A stretch of 64,000 bases of DNA from Hyphomicrobiaceae bacterium (GTDB taxonomy: Bacteria; Pseudomonadota; Alphaproteobacteria; Rhizobiales; Aestuariivirgaceae): assembly GCA_900298995.1 (NCBI GenBank), contig OMIC01000008.1, positions 124,001-188,000 on the forward strand, read 5' to 3'. The position numbers and the translations under genes are program-made. Positions 44,400 through 53,575 of the stretch are shown in pieces (the stretch's first letter is position 1; each line of letters opens with the position of its first letter). The notes under the pieces were generated by a model, which had not been told where the DNA came from, searched no databases, and saw only the letters and a list, made by a program, of their open reading frames with translations.

Positions 44400-45827
44400 A
44401 TGATCAGTCCACTTTTCCGCGCGGCGGCCAGCGAGATCGGCATCGACCGCGACGACCGCACCCCGATCCAGCAGCAGATTGCGCGTCAGATCCGGGCTCT
44501 GGTGCTGTCGGGGCGGCTCACCCCGCAGACCCGCCTGCCTTCGACGCGGGCGCTGGCGGAGGAACTCGCCGTGGCCCGGGTCACCGTGGTGGAGGCCTAT
44601 GGGCAATTGTTGAGCGAGGGCTATCTCGTTGCCCGTGCGGGCTCCGGCACGCGTGTCGCGGCAGAACTCCCCGAGTCGCTTCTGGCCGCGCCGCGGCCGG
44701 GCAAGGCGGCGGCGCCGACACAGCAGTACCGGCCGCACGCACCGGCGCGGCCCTTCCGGCACGGTCTCGTCGACTGGGCGAACTTTCCGCATGAGGACTG
44801 GGGACGGCTTCTCGGCCGCTTCTGGCGCAATCCGCCCCTGGCGCTGCTTGAGCACAATGACCCCTTCGGCTGGCCCGCGCTGCGCAAGGCCGTCGCGCGC
44901 CACCTCTTCGAATGGCGGGGCATCCGCTGTCTGCCGGAGCAGGTCATCATCACAGCCGGCGGAGCTGATTCCTTCGATCTGATCAGCCGGGCCGTCCTGC
45001 GGCCGGGCGACAAGGTCTGGTTCGAGGATCCCTGCTATCCGGCAGCACGACGCATCTTCGCGCAGGGTGGCGTCGATGCCGTTCCGGTGCCGGTCGATGG
45101 CGGTGGCCTCATCGTGTCGCAGGCGATCGCGCAGGCGCCCATCGCGCGCGCCGCCTTCGTGAGGCCCTCGCGGCACTATCCAACCGGCGTGACCATGCCG
45201 CTCGCGCGCCGCCTTGAACTGCTCGAGTGGGCGGCACAGGCGGATGCCATCGTGATCGAGGATGACTATGACAGCGAGTACCGCTATGTCGGCAAGCCGC
45301 TGCCCGCGCTGATGAGCCTCGACTCGCGCGCCCGGGTGATCTACTGCGGAACCTTCTCGAAGGTGTTCTCTCCCATCGTGCGGCTTGGTTACAACGTCAT
45401 CCCTCCCGACCTGGTGGCGCGCGTCCGCGCCGAACGGGGCGCCATTGGCGCGCCGGCCTCGCTGCTGGCCCAGCCCGCCCTTGCCGAATTCATGGCGTCG
45501 GGCGCCTTTGCAAGCCACATCCGCCGCATGCGTCGGATCTATGCGGCGCGGCGGCGTACGTTGATCGAGGCCCTCAAGCCGGGTGACGGCCGCCTCTATC
45601 ACGTCGATGCCGCGCCCGCCGGGCTGCAGCTGCTGCTCCGCCTGCCGCGCGGCGCGAGTGACGAGAAGGCGGTGGCGAGGCTGGCGGGTGCCGGTGTCGA
45701 GGCGCTGTCCCTGTCCAGCCATTATGCCGGACGCAACCGCCGCCAGGGCCTGCTCGTGGGCTTTGCCGGCTTCAGCGAGGCCGAACTCCAGAGAGCTGCA
45801 GGAAAACTGATCGAGGTTCTGTCATGA
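44400..45827 (+). CDS. MocR/PdxR-family regulator (GntR HTH plus aminotransferase domain)
   Basis: Transcription regulator with a GntR winged helix (PIQQQIARQIRALVLSGRL and LPSTRALAEELAVARVTVVE, about residues 20-85) fused to a fold-type I aminotransferase domain (about 110-475). The PLP lysine is in YCGTFSKVFSP. PLP-contact motifs are DPFGWPALRKAVARHLFEWRG and IEDDYDSEYRY. ATG 44400 keeps the candidate operator upstream; ATG 44367 would give 11 more residues. It probably regulates the divergent flavoprotein gene, perhaps in response to PLP. It overlaps the AbgB-like gene by 4 bp, so that gene may be part of the same response. Confidence 0.87.
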   Translation: MISPLFRAAASEIGIDRDDRTPIQQQIARQIRALVLSGRLTPQTRLPSTRALAEELAVARVTVVEAYGQLLSEGYLVARAGSGTRVAAELPESLLAAPRPGKAAAPTQQYRPHAPARPFRHGLVDWANFPHEDWGRLLGRFWRNPPLALLEHNDPFGWPALRKAVARHLFEWRGIRCLPEQVIITAGGADSFDLISRAVLRPGDKVWFEDPCYPAARRIFAQGGVDAVPVPVDGGGLIVSQAIAQAPIARAAFVRPSRHYPTGVTMPLARRLELLEWAAQADAIVIEDDYDSEYRYVGKPLPALMSLDSRARVIYCGTFSKVFSPIVRLGYNVIPPDLVARVRAERGAIGAPASLLAQPALAEFMASGAFASHIRRMRRIYAARRRTLIEALKPGDGRLYHVDAAPAGLQLLLRLPRGASDEKAVARLAGAGVEALSLSSHYAGRNRRQGLLVGFAGFSEAELQRAAGKLIEVLS

Positions 45828-47428
45828 CGGATGCTGCACGCGCCACGGCCTTTGGATGGGTGGAGGAAACGCGGCCGGAGTGGTCGGCGTGGAATTCGCA
45901 CATCTGGCATCTGGCCGAGACGGCCTGGCGCGAGTACCGCTCCGCCCAGTGGTACGTCGCGCGGCTGAGGGCCGAGGGCTTCACGGTGGAAGAGGGCTCG
46001 GGCGGCATGCCCACCGCTTTTGCCGCCAGCTGGTCGAATGGCCCGGGCCCTGCCATCATGGCCTATGCCGAGTATGACGCTGTGCCAGGCAACTGCCAGG
46101 CCGCCGTGCCATGGCGGCAGCCGCGCGCCGGCCTGTCGCGTTTCGCGGGCGGGCACACGGACCCGCACTCGGCGCTTGGCATGGGCGCGCTGGTCGGCGC
46201 GCTTGCCGCGAAGAGGGCCATGGAGCGCCACGGCATCACCGGCACGATCCGCTTCATGGGCGAGCCGGCGGAGAAGGTGAGGGGCTCGAAACCCGTTCAT
46301 GCGGCGCGCGGCTATTATGACGGGCTCGATGCGATCCTCTCCTTCCATCCCTTCTACATGCTGCCGCTGTGCAACACGGTGCGCTGGGACACCCATTGCG
46401 GGCCCTACTATGCAGCGGTCTACGAGTTCCTGTGCGAACGACCGGAGTCGTGGCTGGCGGGTGCCGTGACCGATCAGGCGGGCGCGCCCATTCCCGCCGC
46501 CCATACGGCGGCCCGCGCGCCTGGCGCCAATGATGCGGTGGTGGCGATGTACACGCTCTCGAAGATGATGCGCGATCACATGCTGCCCCACACCGGAACC
46601 TGGACGCTGAACGAGACCATCCTTGCCAGCGGTCAGGCCACGGCCGGCAATCTCGCGGCGCAGATGGCGCAGATTATGTTCGCCGCCCGCGCGCCGGACG
46701 TGGCGATGCTGAAGAAGATCTATGCCGTGCTGGACCGCAATGCGGAGGCTGCGGCAGCGGCCGCGCACTGCACGGTGCGCCGCCACTGGGTGTCGAAGTC
46801 GAAGCCCGGCCTTGCCAACCACGCCATGGCCGACATCACCTTCCGCAACCTCGAACGGGCCGGAGCGCCGCATTATGATGCCGAGGCCGTGCGGGTGGCA
46901 CGCGCGCTGCAGGCGGAACTGGGGCTTGCGCCCATGGAAAATCCCTTTGCCGACGAGCTTGGCGAACTCGTACCTCCCCGGGAGGCAGAGCGGCGGCTGC
47001 GCCGCGACCTGCCCTCCTGGCAGACGCACTACACCTCGGACGACTACACCGACATGACCTGGCATGCCCCCACCGCGCGCTTCTATGTCGGCCGGGCGGT
47101 GCTGAAGGGTCCGCCGGGCTTTGCCTATCCCGAATGGGCGCTCAACGCCCTGGGCGGCATTCCCGCGACGATTGATCCGACGGTCGAGACGGCGGCCAAG
47201 ACGGTCGCCGGCACGGTTCTCGACCTGCTGACGGACCACGAGGGGCTGGCGCGCGCCCAGCAAGAATTCCGCATGCGCCGGGAGCAGTCGGAAGACCCGC
47301 ATCCATGGTGCGATTACGATCCGCCCATCGACTTTCCATGGCCCGAATACGTCGAAACGCCGCGCGGACGGGAATGGTGGATTCCCGCCACCGCCGCCGA
47401 CCGCGCTCTCGAACGGCCCTCACCCTGA
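45824..47428 (+). CDS. M20-family amidohydrolase (AbgB-like)
   Basis: A 534-residue metal-dependent hydrolase related to the p-aminobenzoyl-glutamate hydrolase subunit AbgB. Landmarks are HIWHLAETAWREYRSAQWY at the start, AYAEYDAVPGNCQAAVP near 85-100, GGHTDPHSALGMGALVGALA, GEPAEKVRGSKPVHAARGYYD and the C-terminal HYTSDDYTDMTWHAPTARF. AbgB-type enzymes normally pair with AbgA; no AbgA is seen here, but two other M20 enzymes lie 3 kb upstream. Coupled by a 4-bp overlap to the MocR gene. Confidence 0.85.
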   Translation: MTDAARATAFGWVEETRPEWSAWNSHIWHLAETAWREYRSAQWYVARLRAEGFTVEEGSGGMPTAFAASWSNGPGPAIMAYAEYDAVPGNCQAAVPWRQPRAGLSRFAGGHTDPHSALGMGALVGALAAKRAMERHGITGTIRFMGEPAEKVRGSKPVHAARGYYDGLDAILSFHPFYMLPLCNTVRWDTHCGPYYAAVYEFLCERPESWLAGAVTDQAGAPIPAAHTAARAPGANDAVVAMYTLSKMMRDHMLPHTGTWTLNETILASGQATAGNLAAQMAQIMFAARAPDVAMLKKIYAVLDRNAEAAAAAAHCTVRRHWVSKSKPGLANHAMADITFRNLERAGAPHYDAEAVRVARALQAELGLAPMENPFADELGELVPPREAERRLRRDLPSWQTHYTSDDYTDMTWHAPTARFYVGRAVLKGPPGFAYPEWALNALGGIPATIDPTVETAAKTVAGTVLDLLTDHEGLARAQQEFRMRREQSEDPHPWCDYDPPIDFPWPEYVETPRGREWWIPATAADRALERPSP

Positions 47429-47445
47429 CCTCGAAGGAGATCTTC

Positions 47446-47943
47446 ATGCCCCGCGCGTTCCGTGGACTGTCCGCCGCCCTGCTTCTGGTTCTGAGCCTGC
47501 TGCTTCCCGCGGCGGGCGAGGCCCGGGCCTCCGGCATCATGATCATGGAGGCCTTCGCCCGCGCCTCGGCCACGCCGACGGCCAGATCGGGCGCGGCCTA
47601 TGTGAGCCTGATGAACCACGGCGATGCCGACCGCCTCACCGGCGCCTCGAGTCCCGTGGCCGCGCATGCCGAGATCCACAGGACCGACATGGTGGATGGT
47701 GTCATGAAGATGCAGCCCGCGGGGGCTCTCGAGATACCGGCGCATGGCATGCTCGAGATGAAGCCCGGCGGCTATCACATCATGCTGATGGGCCTTGCCG
47801 GCCCGCTCCGCGAGGGCGATCGGATCGAACTGACCCTCACCTTCGAGAAGGCCGGAAACGTGAAGATCGACGTGCCGGTCGGAGCTGTCGCCGCCGGCAG
47901 TCACGATCACGGCGCTGCGTCCTCGGGCGAGTCCGGGGGCTGA
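47446..47943 (+). CDS. periplasmic copper chaperone PCu(A)C
   Basis: A 165-residue copper-binding protein with a signal peptide (about residues 5-30, ending ARAS) and the PCu(A)C Met/His motif: HRTDMVDGVMKMQP followed by GYHIMLMGL. It delivers Cu(I) to cytochrome oxidase Cu(A) in other bacteria. The C-terminus has GSHDHG, an extra His-containing tail. AAGGAG lies before ATG 47446. The last 37 bases overlap the convergent ICMT-like gene. Confidence 0.88.
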   Translation: MPRAFRGLSAALLLVLSLLLPAAGEARASGIMIMEAFARASATPTARSGAAYVSLMNHGDADRLTGASSPVAAHAEIHRTDMVDGVMKMQPAGALEIPAHGMLEMKPGGYHIMLMGLAGPLREGDRIELTLTFEKAGNVKIDVPVGAVAAGSHDHGAASSGESGG

Positions 47944-48446
47944 GCCTCGTCGCGCAGCGGCTTCAGGGCCTCGTCTTCCGCCCGGATGCGCCACCACAGG
48001 ACGGCGAGATTGACGAGGCCGAAGATCACCGCATACCACCACAGGCCGAAGGCCACCGGCAGGATGAAGATCTCGCCCGCGACCACCAGGTAGTTGGGGT
48101 GGCGGATGTATTTGTAGGGACCCTCGCTCACCAGCGTCTCGCCGGGCACCACGATGATGCGGGTTGTCCAGCGGCTGCCCAGCGCGGCAATCACCCAGCC
48201 CCGCCCCGCCTCGAGCACCAGATAGGCGAAGATCCATGGCGTCGAGACCTCGGGCACGCGTGTCACCACGAGATACCAGAGGCCGGCCAGCCAGATGGCG
48301 TGCAGCGCCACGATGACGGGATAGTGGTTGGACCCCAGTTCGACGCCGCCGCGGTCGAGGAGCCTGGCGGTGTTGCGCCGGGCGATGCGGAGTTCGACCA
48401 GCCTTTGCAGCGTGACGAGTGCAAGGATCGTGATGTTGAGCCACAT
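47907..48446 (-). CDS. isoprenylcysteine carboxyl methyltransferase-family protein (alkylpyrone methyltransferase-like)
   Basis: Membrane methyltransferase, 179 residues, with about five hydrophobic helices and the family motif EGPYKYIRHPNYLVVAGE near 110-127, where SAM binds. It begins 8 bases after the type III PKS stop on the same strand. In Bacillus the homologous pair BpsA-BpsB (PKS and YpbQ-type methyltransferase) makes alkylpyrone methyl ethers, and I infer the same here. Convergent overlap with the copper chaperone gene. Confidence 0.85.
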   Translation of the reverse strand: MWLNITILALVTLQRLVELRIARRNTARLLDRGGVELGSNHYPVIVALHAIWLAGLWYLVVTRVPEVSTPWIFAYLVLEAGRGWVIAALGSRWTTRIIVVPGETLVSEGPYKYIRHPNYLVVAGEIFILPVAFGLWWYAVIFGLVNLAVLWWRIRAEDEALKPLRDEAQPPDSPEDAAP

Positions 48447-48454
48447 GGTGAACC

Positions 48455-49492
48455 TCAGTGCAGCATGGTGATGAAACTGGCGGTGAACCCCGGTCCCAGC
48501 GCCGAGAGGAAGCGCCGGCCTGCGCGCGGGCTCGCCAGTTCCCGCGCCAGGACGAACAGCACCGTGGGGGCTGACATATTGCCGAAATCCCTCAGGATCT
48601 CGCGCTCACTCCCGAGCCGTCCCTCCGCCAGTCCGAAAGCCTGTTCGAGCGCATGGATCACCTTGGCTCCCCCAGGGTGAAAGCAATGGCTGTCGATGCC
48701 GGCGAGACCGAGACCGTGACGCTCCAGGAACAGATCGGCTGCCGGGCGCAGATCGGTGGTGGCGAGATCGGGAATGGAGCGCGAGAAGATGGCGCCAAAG
48801 CCCTCGGCATCCATGCGCCAGCCCATCACATCGGTTGTGCCGGGCCAGGTGTGCTCGCCCGCGTGCTCGATGACCCCCAGCACACGGCCTGCCGTCGAGA
48901 GAACGGCGGCCGCGGCCCCGTCGCCGAACAGCGCGGTGGCGATGATGTTGGATTTCGTCAACTCGTCTGCGCGGAAAGCCAGGGTGCAGAGCTCGATCAC
49001 CACCAGCAGTACCCTCGAACCCGGGCTGGACCGCGCCAGCCGCGCGGCGAGCGACAGTCCGGACGCACCCCCGGCGCAGCCCAGCCCGAACACCGGCACA
49101 CGCTGCACATCGGGCCGGAAGCCCATGTCGCTCAGCATGCGCGCCTCGATCGAGGGTGTTGCAACCCCGGTTGAGGACACCATGACGATGCTGTCGATGT
49201 CGGCGGCCCCGAGGCCCGCCTGATCCAGAGCCCGCTCCGTCACCTCCGCAAACAGGGCTGCGGCGCCCTCGAGGAAGGCGGTGCTGCGCTCGGGCCAGCC
49301 CTGCGGCTGACGGAACCACGCATAGGGCTTGATCGAGAAGCGCCGCTGAATGCCGGAATTGCCGAACACCGGCAGAAGGCGGTCGAAGTCCTGGTGCCGG
49401 CCGCCGAAGATGTCGCGGGCCTCACGGATCACGTCCTCGGTGCGCAATTCGAACGGCGGCACGGCCGTGGCGAGGCTCAGGATTCCCGACAT
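48455..49492 (-). CDS. type III polyketide synthase (alkylpyrone/alkylresorcinol-type)
   Basis: Chalcone-synthase-like homodimeric enzyme, 345 residues. The catalytic triad is visible: Cys139 in FGLGCAGGASG, His272 in CFHPGGAKV and Asn305 in GNMSAPT. It condenses a fatty acyl starter with malonyl-CoA to an alkylpyrone or alkylresorcinol. The ICMT-like methyltransferase follows, matching the BpsA-BpsB arrangement. Resulting lipids could be membrane phenolic or pyrone lipids. 81 bp to the divergent TauE gene. Confidence 0.9.
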   Translation of the reverse strand: MSGILSLATAVPPFELRTEDVIREARDIFGGRHQDFDRLLPVFGNSGIQRRFSIKPYAWFRQPQGWPERSTAFLEGAAALFAEVTERALDQAGLGAADIDSIVMVSSTGVATPSIEARMLSDMGFRPDVQRVPVFGLGCAGGASGLSLAARLARSSPGSRVLLVVIELCTLAFRADELTKSNIIATALFGDGAAAAVLSTAGRVLGVIEHAGEHTWPGTTDVMGWRMDAEGFGAIFSRSIPDLATTDLRPAADLFLERHGLGLAGIDSHCFHPGGAKVIHALEQAFGLAEGRLGSEREILRDFGNMSAPTVLFVLARELASPRAGRRFLSALGPGFTASFITMLH

Positions 49493-49573
49493 TCCGCATA
49501 TCTCCCCTGCACGCCGTCGCTTGCAGCCATTGCCTCAAGGCAGCATAAGGCATCAGTTTACGCGAGATCCGTC

Positions 49574-50335
49574 TTGGACATCACTGAAATCTTTCTGCTC
49601 TTTGCCGGCGGCCTGCTGGCGGGCTTCATCAATGTGATGGCGGGGGGTGCCGGCTTCATGACCTTTCCGCTCCTGCTCGCGGCCGGGATGACGGAGATCG
49701 AGGCCAACGCCTCCAACTTCGTCGCTGTGCTGCCCGCCAATGTGGTGGGCAGTGTCGTCTATCGCGGCCAGCTCGCCTCGGTTCGGCGGCATCTCGGATT
49801 GCGGCTTTGTCTTGCTGCGGCAGGTGGCGTGCTGGGATCATGGATCCTCATCAGCACCGGGCAGGCGGCCTTCGAGCGGGTCATTCCCTGGCTCCTCAGC
49901 TTTGCGACCCTGTCCTTCGCCCTCGGCCCCTGGATCAAGCTGAAGCTCGAACGTGACTTTGCCTTCGATGGCACGCGCTGGCTGTGGCTGTCTTTCGTGC
50001 TGGAGTTCGCCGTCTATGTCTATGGCGGTTACTTTGGCCTCGGCATGGGCATCGTGATGTTCGCGATCTATTCGGTGTTTTCGCACATGACGATCCATCA
50101 GGCCAATGCCATCCGCAATGTCACGATCACGCTCATGACGGTCATCTCGATCGCGATCTTCGCGAAGGCCGGCGTCATCCGCTGGATCCCCTCGCTGGTC
50201 ATGATGTCCGGCGCCATGATCGGTGGCTATTTCACCGCGCGCATCGCCATGCGTGTGCCGCACACCTATGTCCGGCGCGGCATTCTGGTCTGGGCCGTGT
50301 GCCTCACGGGGCTGGCGTTCTGGCGCTATCACTGA
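49574..50335 (+). CDS. TauE/SafE-family membrane exporter
   Basis: Sulfite/organic anion exporter family, 253 residues, about eight hydrophobic helices in two repeats. The start is uncertain: no ATG lies at the expected place, and the TTG at 49574 (MDITEIFLLFAGGLLAGF) fits the family N-terminus best; an upstream ATG at 49394 would overlap the PKS gene. GGYFGLGMGIVMFAIYS near 150 is the second-repeat motif. Its 3' end overlaps the convergent EamA gene by 32 bp. Substrate unknown. Confidence 0.8.
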   Translation: MDITEIFLLFAGGLLAGFINVMAGGAGFMTFPLLLAAGMTEIEANASNFVAVLPANVVGSVVYRGQLASVRRHLGLRLCLAAAGGVLGSWILISTGQAAFERVIPWLLSFATLSFALGPWIKLKLERDFAFDGTRWLWLSFVLEFAVYVYGGYFGLGMGIVMFAIYSVFSHMTIHQANAIRNVTITLMTVISIAIFAKAGVIRWIPSLVMMSGAMIGGYFTARIAMRVPHTYVRRGILVWAVCLTGLAFWRYH

Positions 50336-51212
50336 GCATGCGTGCGCGCAGTGCCTCGCGCCGCGCCGCATAGAGGCCGCAGGCCACGATCAGCGCCATG
50401 CCGCAGATGGCGATCCAGTCGGGATATTCGCCGAACACCAGAATCCCCGACAGGATGGAGAAGATCATCACCGAATAGCGAAATGGCGCCGTGGCCGTCA
50501 CTTCACCGGCACGGAGGGTCGCCACCATCAGCAGATAGCCGCTCGACAGGAAGCAGGCCGCAAGCGCCAGCAGACCGACCTGCCAGGCTTCCGGCCATTG
50601 CACGCCCTGTACAAGCGCCAGCCCCGCGCCGCCCAGCATGACGAACGAGGCATTGGCCAGCGCCACCACGAAGATCGGGATGCGGGCCGGAATGGTCTTG
50701 GTGAGCAGGTCGCGCACCGCCACGAAGAACACGATGAGCAGGGCGAGGAACTCATAGAGATTGAAGCTGGTGACTGACGGCTTGACGATCAGCAGCACGC
50801 CGATGAAGCCACCGGCGATGGCGGCCATGCGCCGCCAGCCCACCTCTTCGCCGAGAAAGGCGGCCGAGAGCAGGGCGACAGCCAGCGGCACCGCCTGCAT
50901 CACCGAGGTCAGGTTGGCGATCTGCATGTGCATCAGCGCGGTCACGAAGGCAATGGTGGCTACGACATCGCAGCCGCTGCGCAGCAGCACGCTCGCCTGC
51001 CTGATCCGGGGAAGTTCGTGCAGCACGCCCTGCGAGAGGCAGATGGCGGTGAGAAGACCAACCGCCATCAGTCCGCGCAGCGCAATCAGTTCACCCACGG
51101 GCAGGCTCTGCCCGACGAGCTTCACGATCGTGTCGTTGCAGACGAATGAGCCCATGGCCAGCACCATGAGAAGGCCGGCACGAAGGGCTGTGTTCTGCGG
51201 CAATGACAGCAT
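50304..51212 (-). CDS. EamA/DMT-family transporter
   Basis: Ten-helix drug/metabolite transporter, 302 residues. Two EamA repeats lie at about 10-145 and 155-290; the motif SVMQAVPLAVALLSAAFLGEEVGWRR near 105 is characteristic. It sits 20 bp upstream of moaA on the same strand in transcription order after it, so it may be read from the moaA transcript. Substrate unknown; possibly metabolite efflux. Confidence 0.85.
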   Translation of the reverse strand: MLSLPQNTALRAGLLMVLAMGSFVCNDTIVKLVGQSLPVGELIALRGLMAVGLLTAICLSQGVLHELPRIRQASVLLRSGCDVVATIAFVTALMHMQIANLTSVMQAVPLAVALLSAAFLGEEVGWRRMAAIAGGFIGVLLIVKPSVTSFNLYEFLALLIVFFVAVRDLLTKTIPARIPIFVVALANASFVMLGGAGLALVQGVQWPEAWQVGLLALAACFLSSGYLLMVATLRAGEVTATAPFRYSVMIFSILSGILVFGEYPDWIAICGMALIVACGLYAARREALRARMLSDSARTPAP

Positions 51213-51232
51213 GGGCGGCGCTGCCGGGCGGC

Positions 51233-52240
51233 TCAGCCGCCCGTGACGCTCATGTGGCGCGCGACAGCGGGCTTGTTGTGCCGACGGTCGATCACGAAAT
51301 CATGCCCCTTGGGCTTGCGCGAAATCGCCTCGTCGATGGCGGCGTGCAGGAGACCATCGGCCTCCGAGGCGCGCAACGGGGCGCGGAGGTCGGCTGCGTC
51401 TTCCTGGCCGAGGCACATGTACAGGGTTCCGGTGCAGGTGAGCCGCACGCGGTTGCAGCTTTCGCAGAAATTGTGGCTCATCGGCGTGATGAAGCCGAGC
51501 CGCCCGCCCGTTTCCCGCACGCGGGCATAGCGCGCGGGACCTCCGGTCTTGTAGGCAATGTCTTCGAGGGTAAAGCGGTCCATCAGGCTCGCGCGCAGAA
51601 CCGACAAAGGCAGATACTGATCCGTGCGGTCGCCGTCGATGTCGCCCAGGGGCATGGTCTCGATCAGTGTCAGGTCCATGCCCTCGCCATGGGCCCAGCG
51701 GATCATCTCGGGGATCTCCGCGTCATTCACACCCTTGAGGGCTACGGCATTGATCTTGATTGCAAGTCCGGCGGCCTGGGCGGCACGGATACCCTCCCGG
51801 ACCTTCGCGAGTTCGCCCCAGCGGGTGATCTGGTGGAATTTCGCCTCGTCGAGCGTGTCCACCGAGATGTTGATGCGGCGCACGCCGTGAGCAGCGAGTT
51901 CGCCGGCATATTTCGCGAGCTGCGAGCCGTTGGTTGTGAGAGTCAGTTCCTCGAGCGCGCCGGTCTTCAGATGGCGGCCGAGGCTTTCGATCAGGGTCAT
52001 GATGCCCTTGCGCACCAGCGGCTCGCCGCCGGTCAGCCTGATCTTGCGCACGCCGCGCGTTATGAAGGCAGAGCAGACGCGGTCCAGCTCCTCAAGCGAC
52101 AGGAGGTCCTTCTTGGGCAGGAAGGTCATGTCTTCCGCCATGCAATAGACGCAGCGGAAATCGCAGCGGTCGGTCACCGACACGCGCAGATAGGTCACAT
52201 GCCGTCCGAAGGGGTCGATGAGTGCTGGGTCTGCCGTCAT
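51233..52240 (-). CDS. moaA: GTP 3',8-cyclase, molybdenum cofactor biosynthesis protein A
   Basis: Radical SAM enzyme that starts molybdopterin synthesis, 335 residues. The SAM cluster is CDFRCVYC (Cys26, 30, 33), the C-terminal 4Fe-4S cluster [11 protein letters not shown] plus a later Cys, and the protein ends in the obligatory Gly-Gly (SVTGG). RLTGGEPL and ISVDTLD are normal. ATG 52240 is preferred; 52276 would extend it by 12 residues. It serves the molybdenum hydroxylase encoded at 13-17 kb among others; the other moa genes are not in the window. Confidence 0.94.
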   Translation of the reverse strand: MTADPALIDPFGRHVTYLRVSVTDRCDFRCVYCMAEDMTFLPKKDLLSLEELDRVCSAFITRGVRKIRLTGGEPLVRKGIMTLIESLGRHLKTGALEELTLTTNGSQLAKYAGELAAHGVRRINISVDTLDEAKFHQITRWGELAKVREGIRAAQAAGLAIKINAVALKGVNDAEIPEMIRWAHGEGMDLTLIETMPLGDIDGDRTDQYLPLSVLRASLMDRFTLEDIAYKTGGPARYARVRETGGRLGFITPMSHNFCESCNRVRLTCTGTLYMCLGQEDAADLRAPLRASEADGLLHAAIDEAISRKPKGHDFVIDRRHNKPAVARHMSVTGG

Positions 52241-52272
52241 GGCGTTATATCTGATCATAGATATCGAAAAGG

Positions 52273-53493
52273 TCAACCGGTCGCTTGGCCGCGGGTCAGT
52301 TCACGGGTGCCGGGCAGGAACATGGCCAGCAGCCCGATGGCCGGCAGGAACGAGCACAGGTGATAGACGAAGTCGATGGAGGTGTGGTCGGCGATGATTC
52401 CGAGGCCCGCCGCCCCGGTGGCGCCGATACCGAAGGCGAGGCCGAAGAACAGGCCCGAAATCAGTCCGACCCGGCCCGGCATCAGTTCCTGGGCATAGAC
52501 CAGCATGGCCGAGAAGGCCGAGGCCAGAATGAAGCCGATGGGAACGGACAGCACGACCGTCCAGACATGGTTGGCATAGGGCAGCAACAGGGTGAATGGC
52601 AGCGCGCCCAGCACCGAGAACCAGATCACCGCCTTGCGCCCGATCCGGTCGCCGATCGGGCCTCCGAGCAATGTTCCGGCTGCGAAGGCCGCGAGATAGA
52701 CGAACAGGTCGATCTGGGCCTCCTCCGCCGACAGTCCGAAGGTGTCGATCAGATAGAAGGTGTAGAAGCTGCTCATGCTCGTCGTGTAGATGAATTTCGA
52801 GAACATCAGGCACAGCAGGATCACGAGCGAGAGGGCGACGGTCCGGCGCGGCAATGTATAGGCGGGGGCAGCGGCTCGCCGCTTGCCGCTGGTGAGCGAC
52901 AGGTGATGGGCATACCAGTTCGCTGCATAGGCGAGAATGACGGCGGACAGGACAGCGATGGTCGCGAACCAGCTGATGCTGGCCTGACCGTGTGGAATCA
53001 CGATGAAGGCCGCCAGCAGGGGGCCGATCGCGGTACCGATGTTGCCGCCGAGCTGGAATAGCGACTGCGCGAAGCCGAAGTGTCCGCCGGAGGACAGCCT
53101 TGCAAGCCTCGAGGCCTCGGGATGGAAGATCGACGATCCAAGGCCGATGAGCGCAGCGCCGGTGAGGATCATCGCGTAGCTTCCGGCCAGTCCGAGAATG
53201 ACCAGTCCGATCATGGTCAGGACCGGTGCCATGGGCAGCGAGAAGGGCAGGGGCCGCCGGTCCGTCATCAGCCCGACAAGCGGTTGCAGCACCGACGCGG
53301 TGGCCTGGAACGCCAAGGTGATGAAGCCCACCTGGGCGAAACTCAGCTGGTGCAGGTCGCGCAGCATCGGATAGATCGACAGGAGCAGCGCCTGCAGCGT
53401 GTCGTTGAAGAGATGTCCCGCCGTGACCGCGAAGAGCACTGCAAAGGCTGCGCCCTCGGCGCGGACACTGGCATAGGGATGGGCGGTGGCCAT
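52273..53493 (-). CDS. MFS transporter, fosmidomycin-resistance (Fsr) type
   Basis: Twelve-helix major facilitator, 406 residues. Family landmarks are [19 protein letters not shown] near 26-44 and the motif [14 protein letters not shown] near 117. [10 protein letters not shown] is the internal MFS loop motif. It probably exports a small phosphonate-like or other drug. It lies 32 bp before moaA on the same strand and 82 bp after the LysR gene end. Confidence 0.87.
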   Translation of the reverse strand: MATAHPYASVRAEGAAFAVLFAVTAGHLFNDTLQALLLSIYPMLRDLHQLSFAQVGFITLAFQATASVLQPLVGLMTDRRPLPFSLPMAPVLTMIGLVILGLAGSYAMILTGAALIGLGSSIFHPEASRLARLSSGGHFGFAQSLFQLGGNIGTAIGPLLAAFIVIPHGQASISWFATIAVLSAVILAYAANWYAHHLSLTSGKRRAAAPAYTLPRRTVALSLVILLCLMFSKFIYTTSMSSFYTFYLIDTFGLSAEEAQIDLFVYLAAFAAGTLLGGPIGDRIGRKAVIWFSVLGALPFTLLLPYANHVWTVVLSVPIGFILASAFSAMLVYAQELMPGRVGLISGLFFGLAFGIGATGAAGLGIIADHTSIDFVYHLCSFLPAIGLLAMFLPGTRELTRGQATG

Positions 53494-53575
53494 GTCCGGA
53501 GAATAGGTCAGGAAGCCTCAAACCGCCTATGCCGGTCCGGAACACAAGCCATGTCCAAACCGGGGATGGCGCGGT

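Noticed and set aside
44091-45722. 543-residue minus-strand frame across MocR
   Set aside because: Shadow of the MocR gene; no family features, and it would swallow the PNPOx-like gene start.
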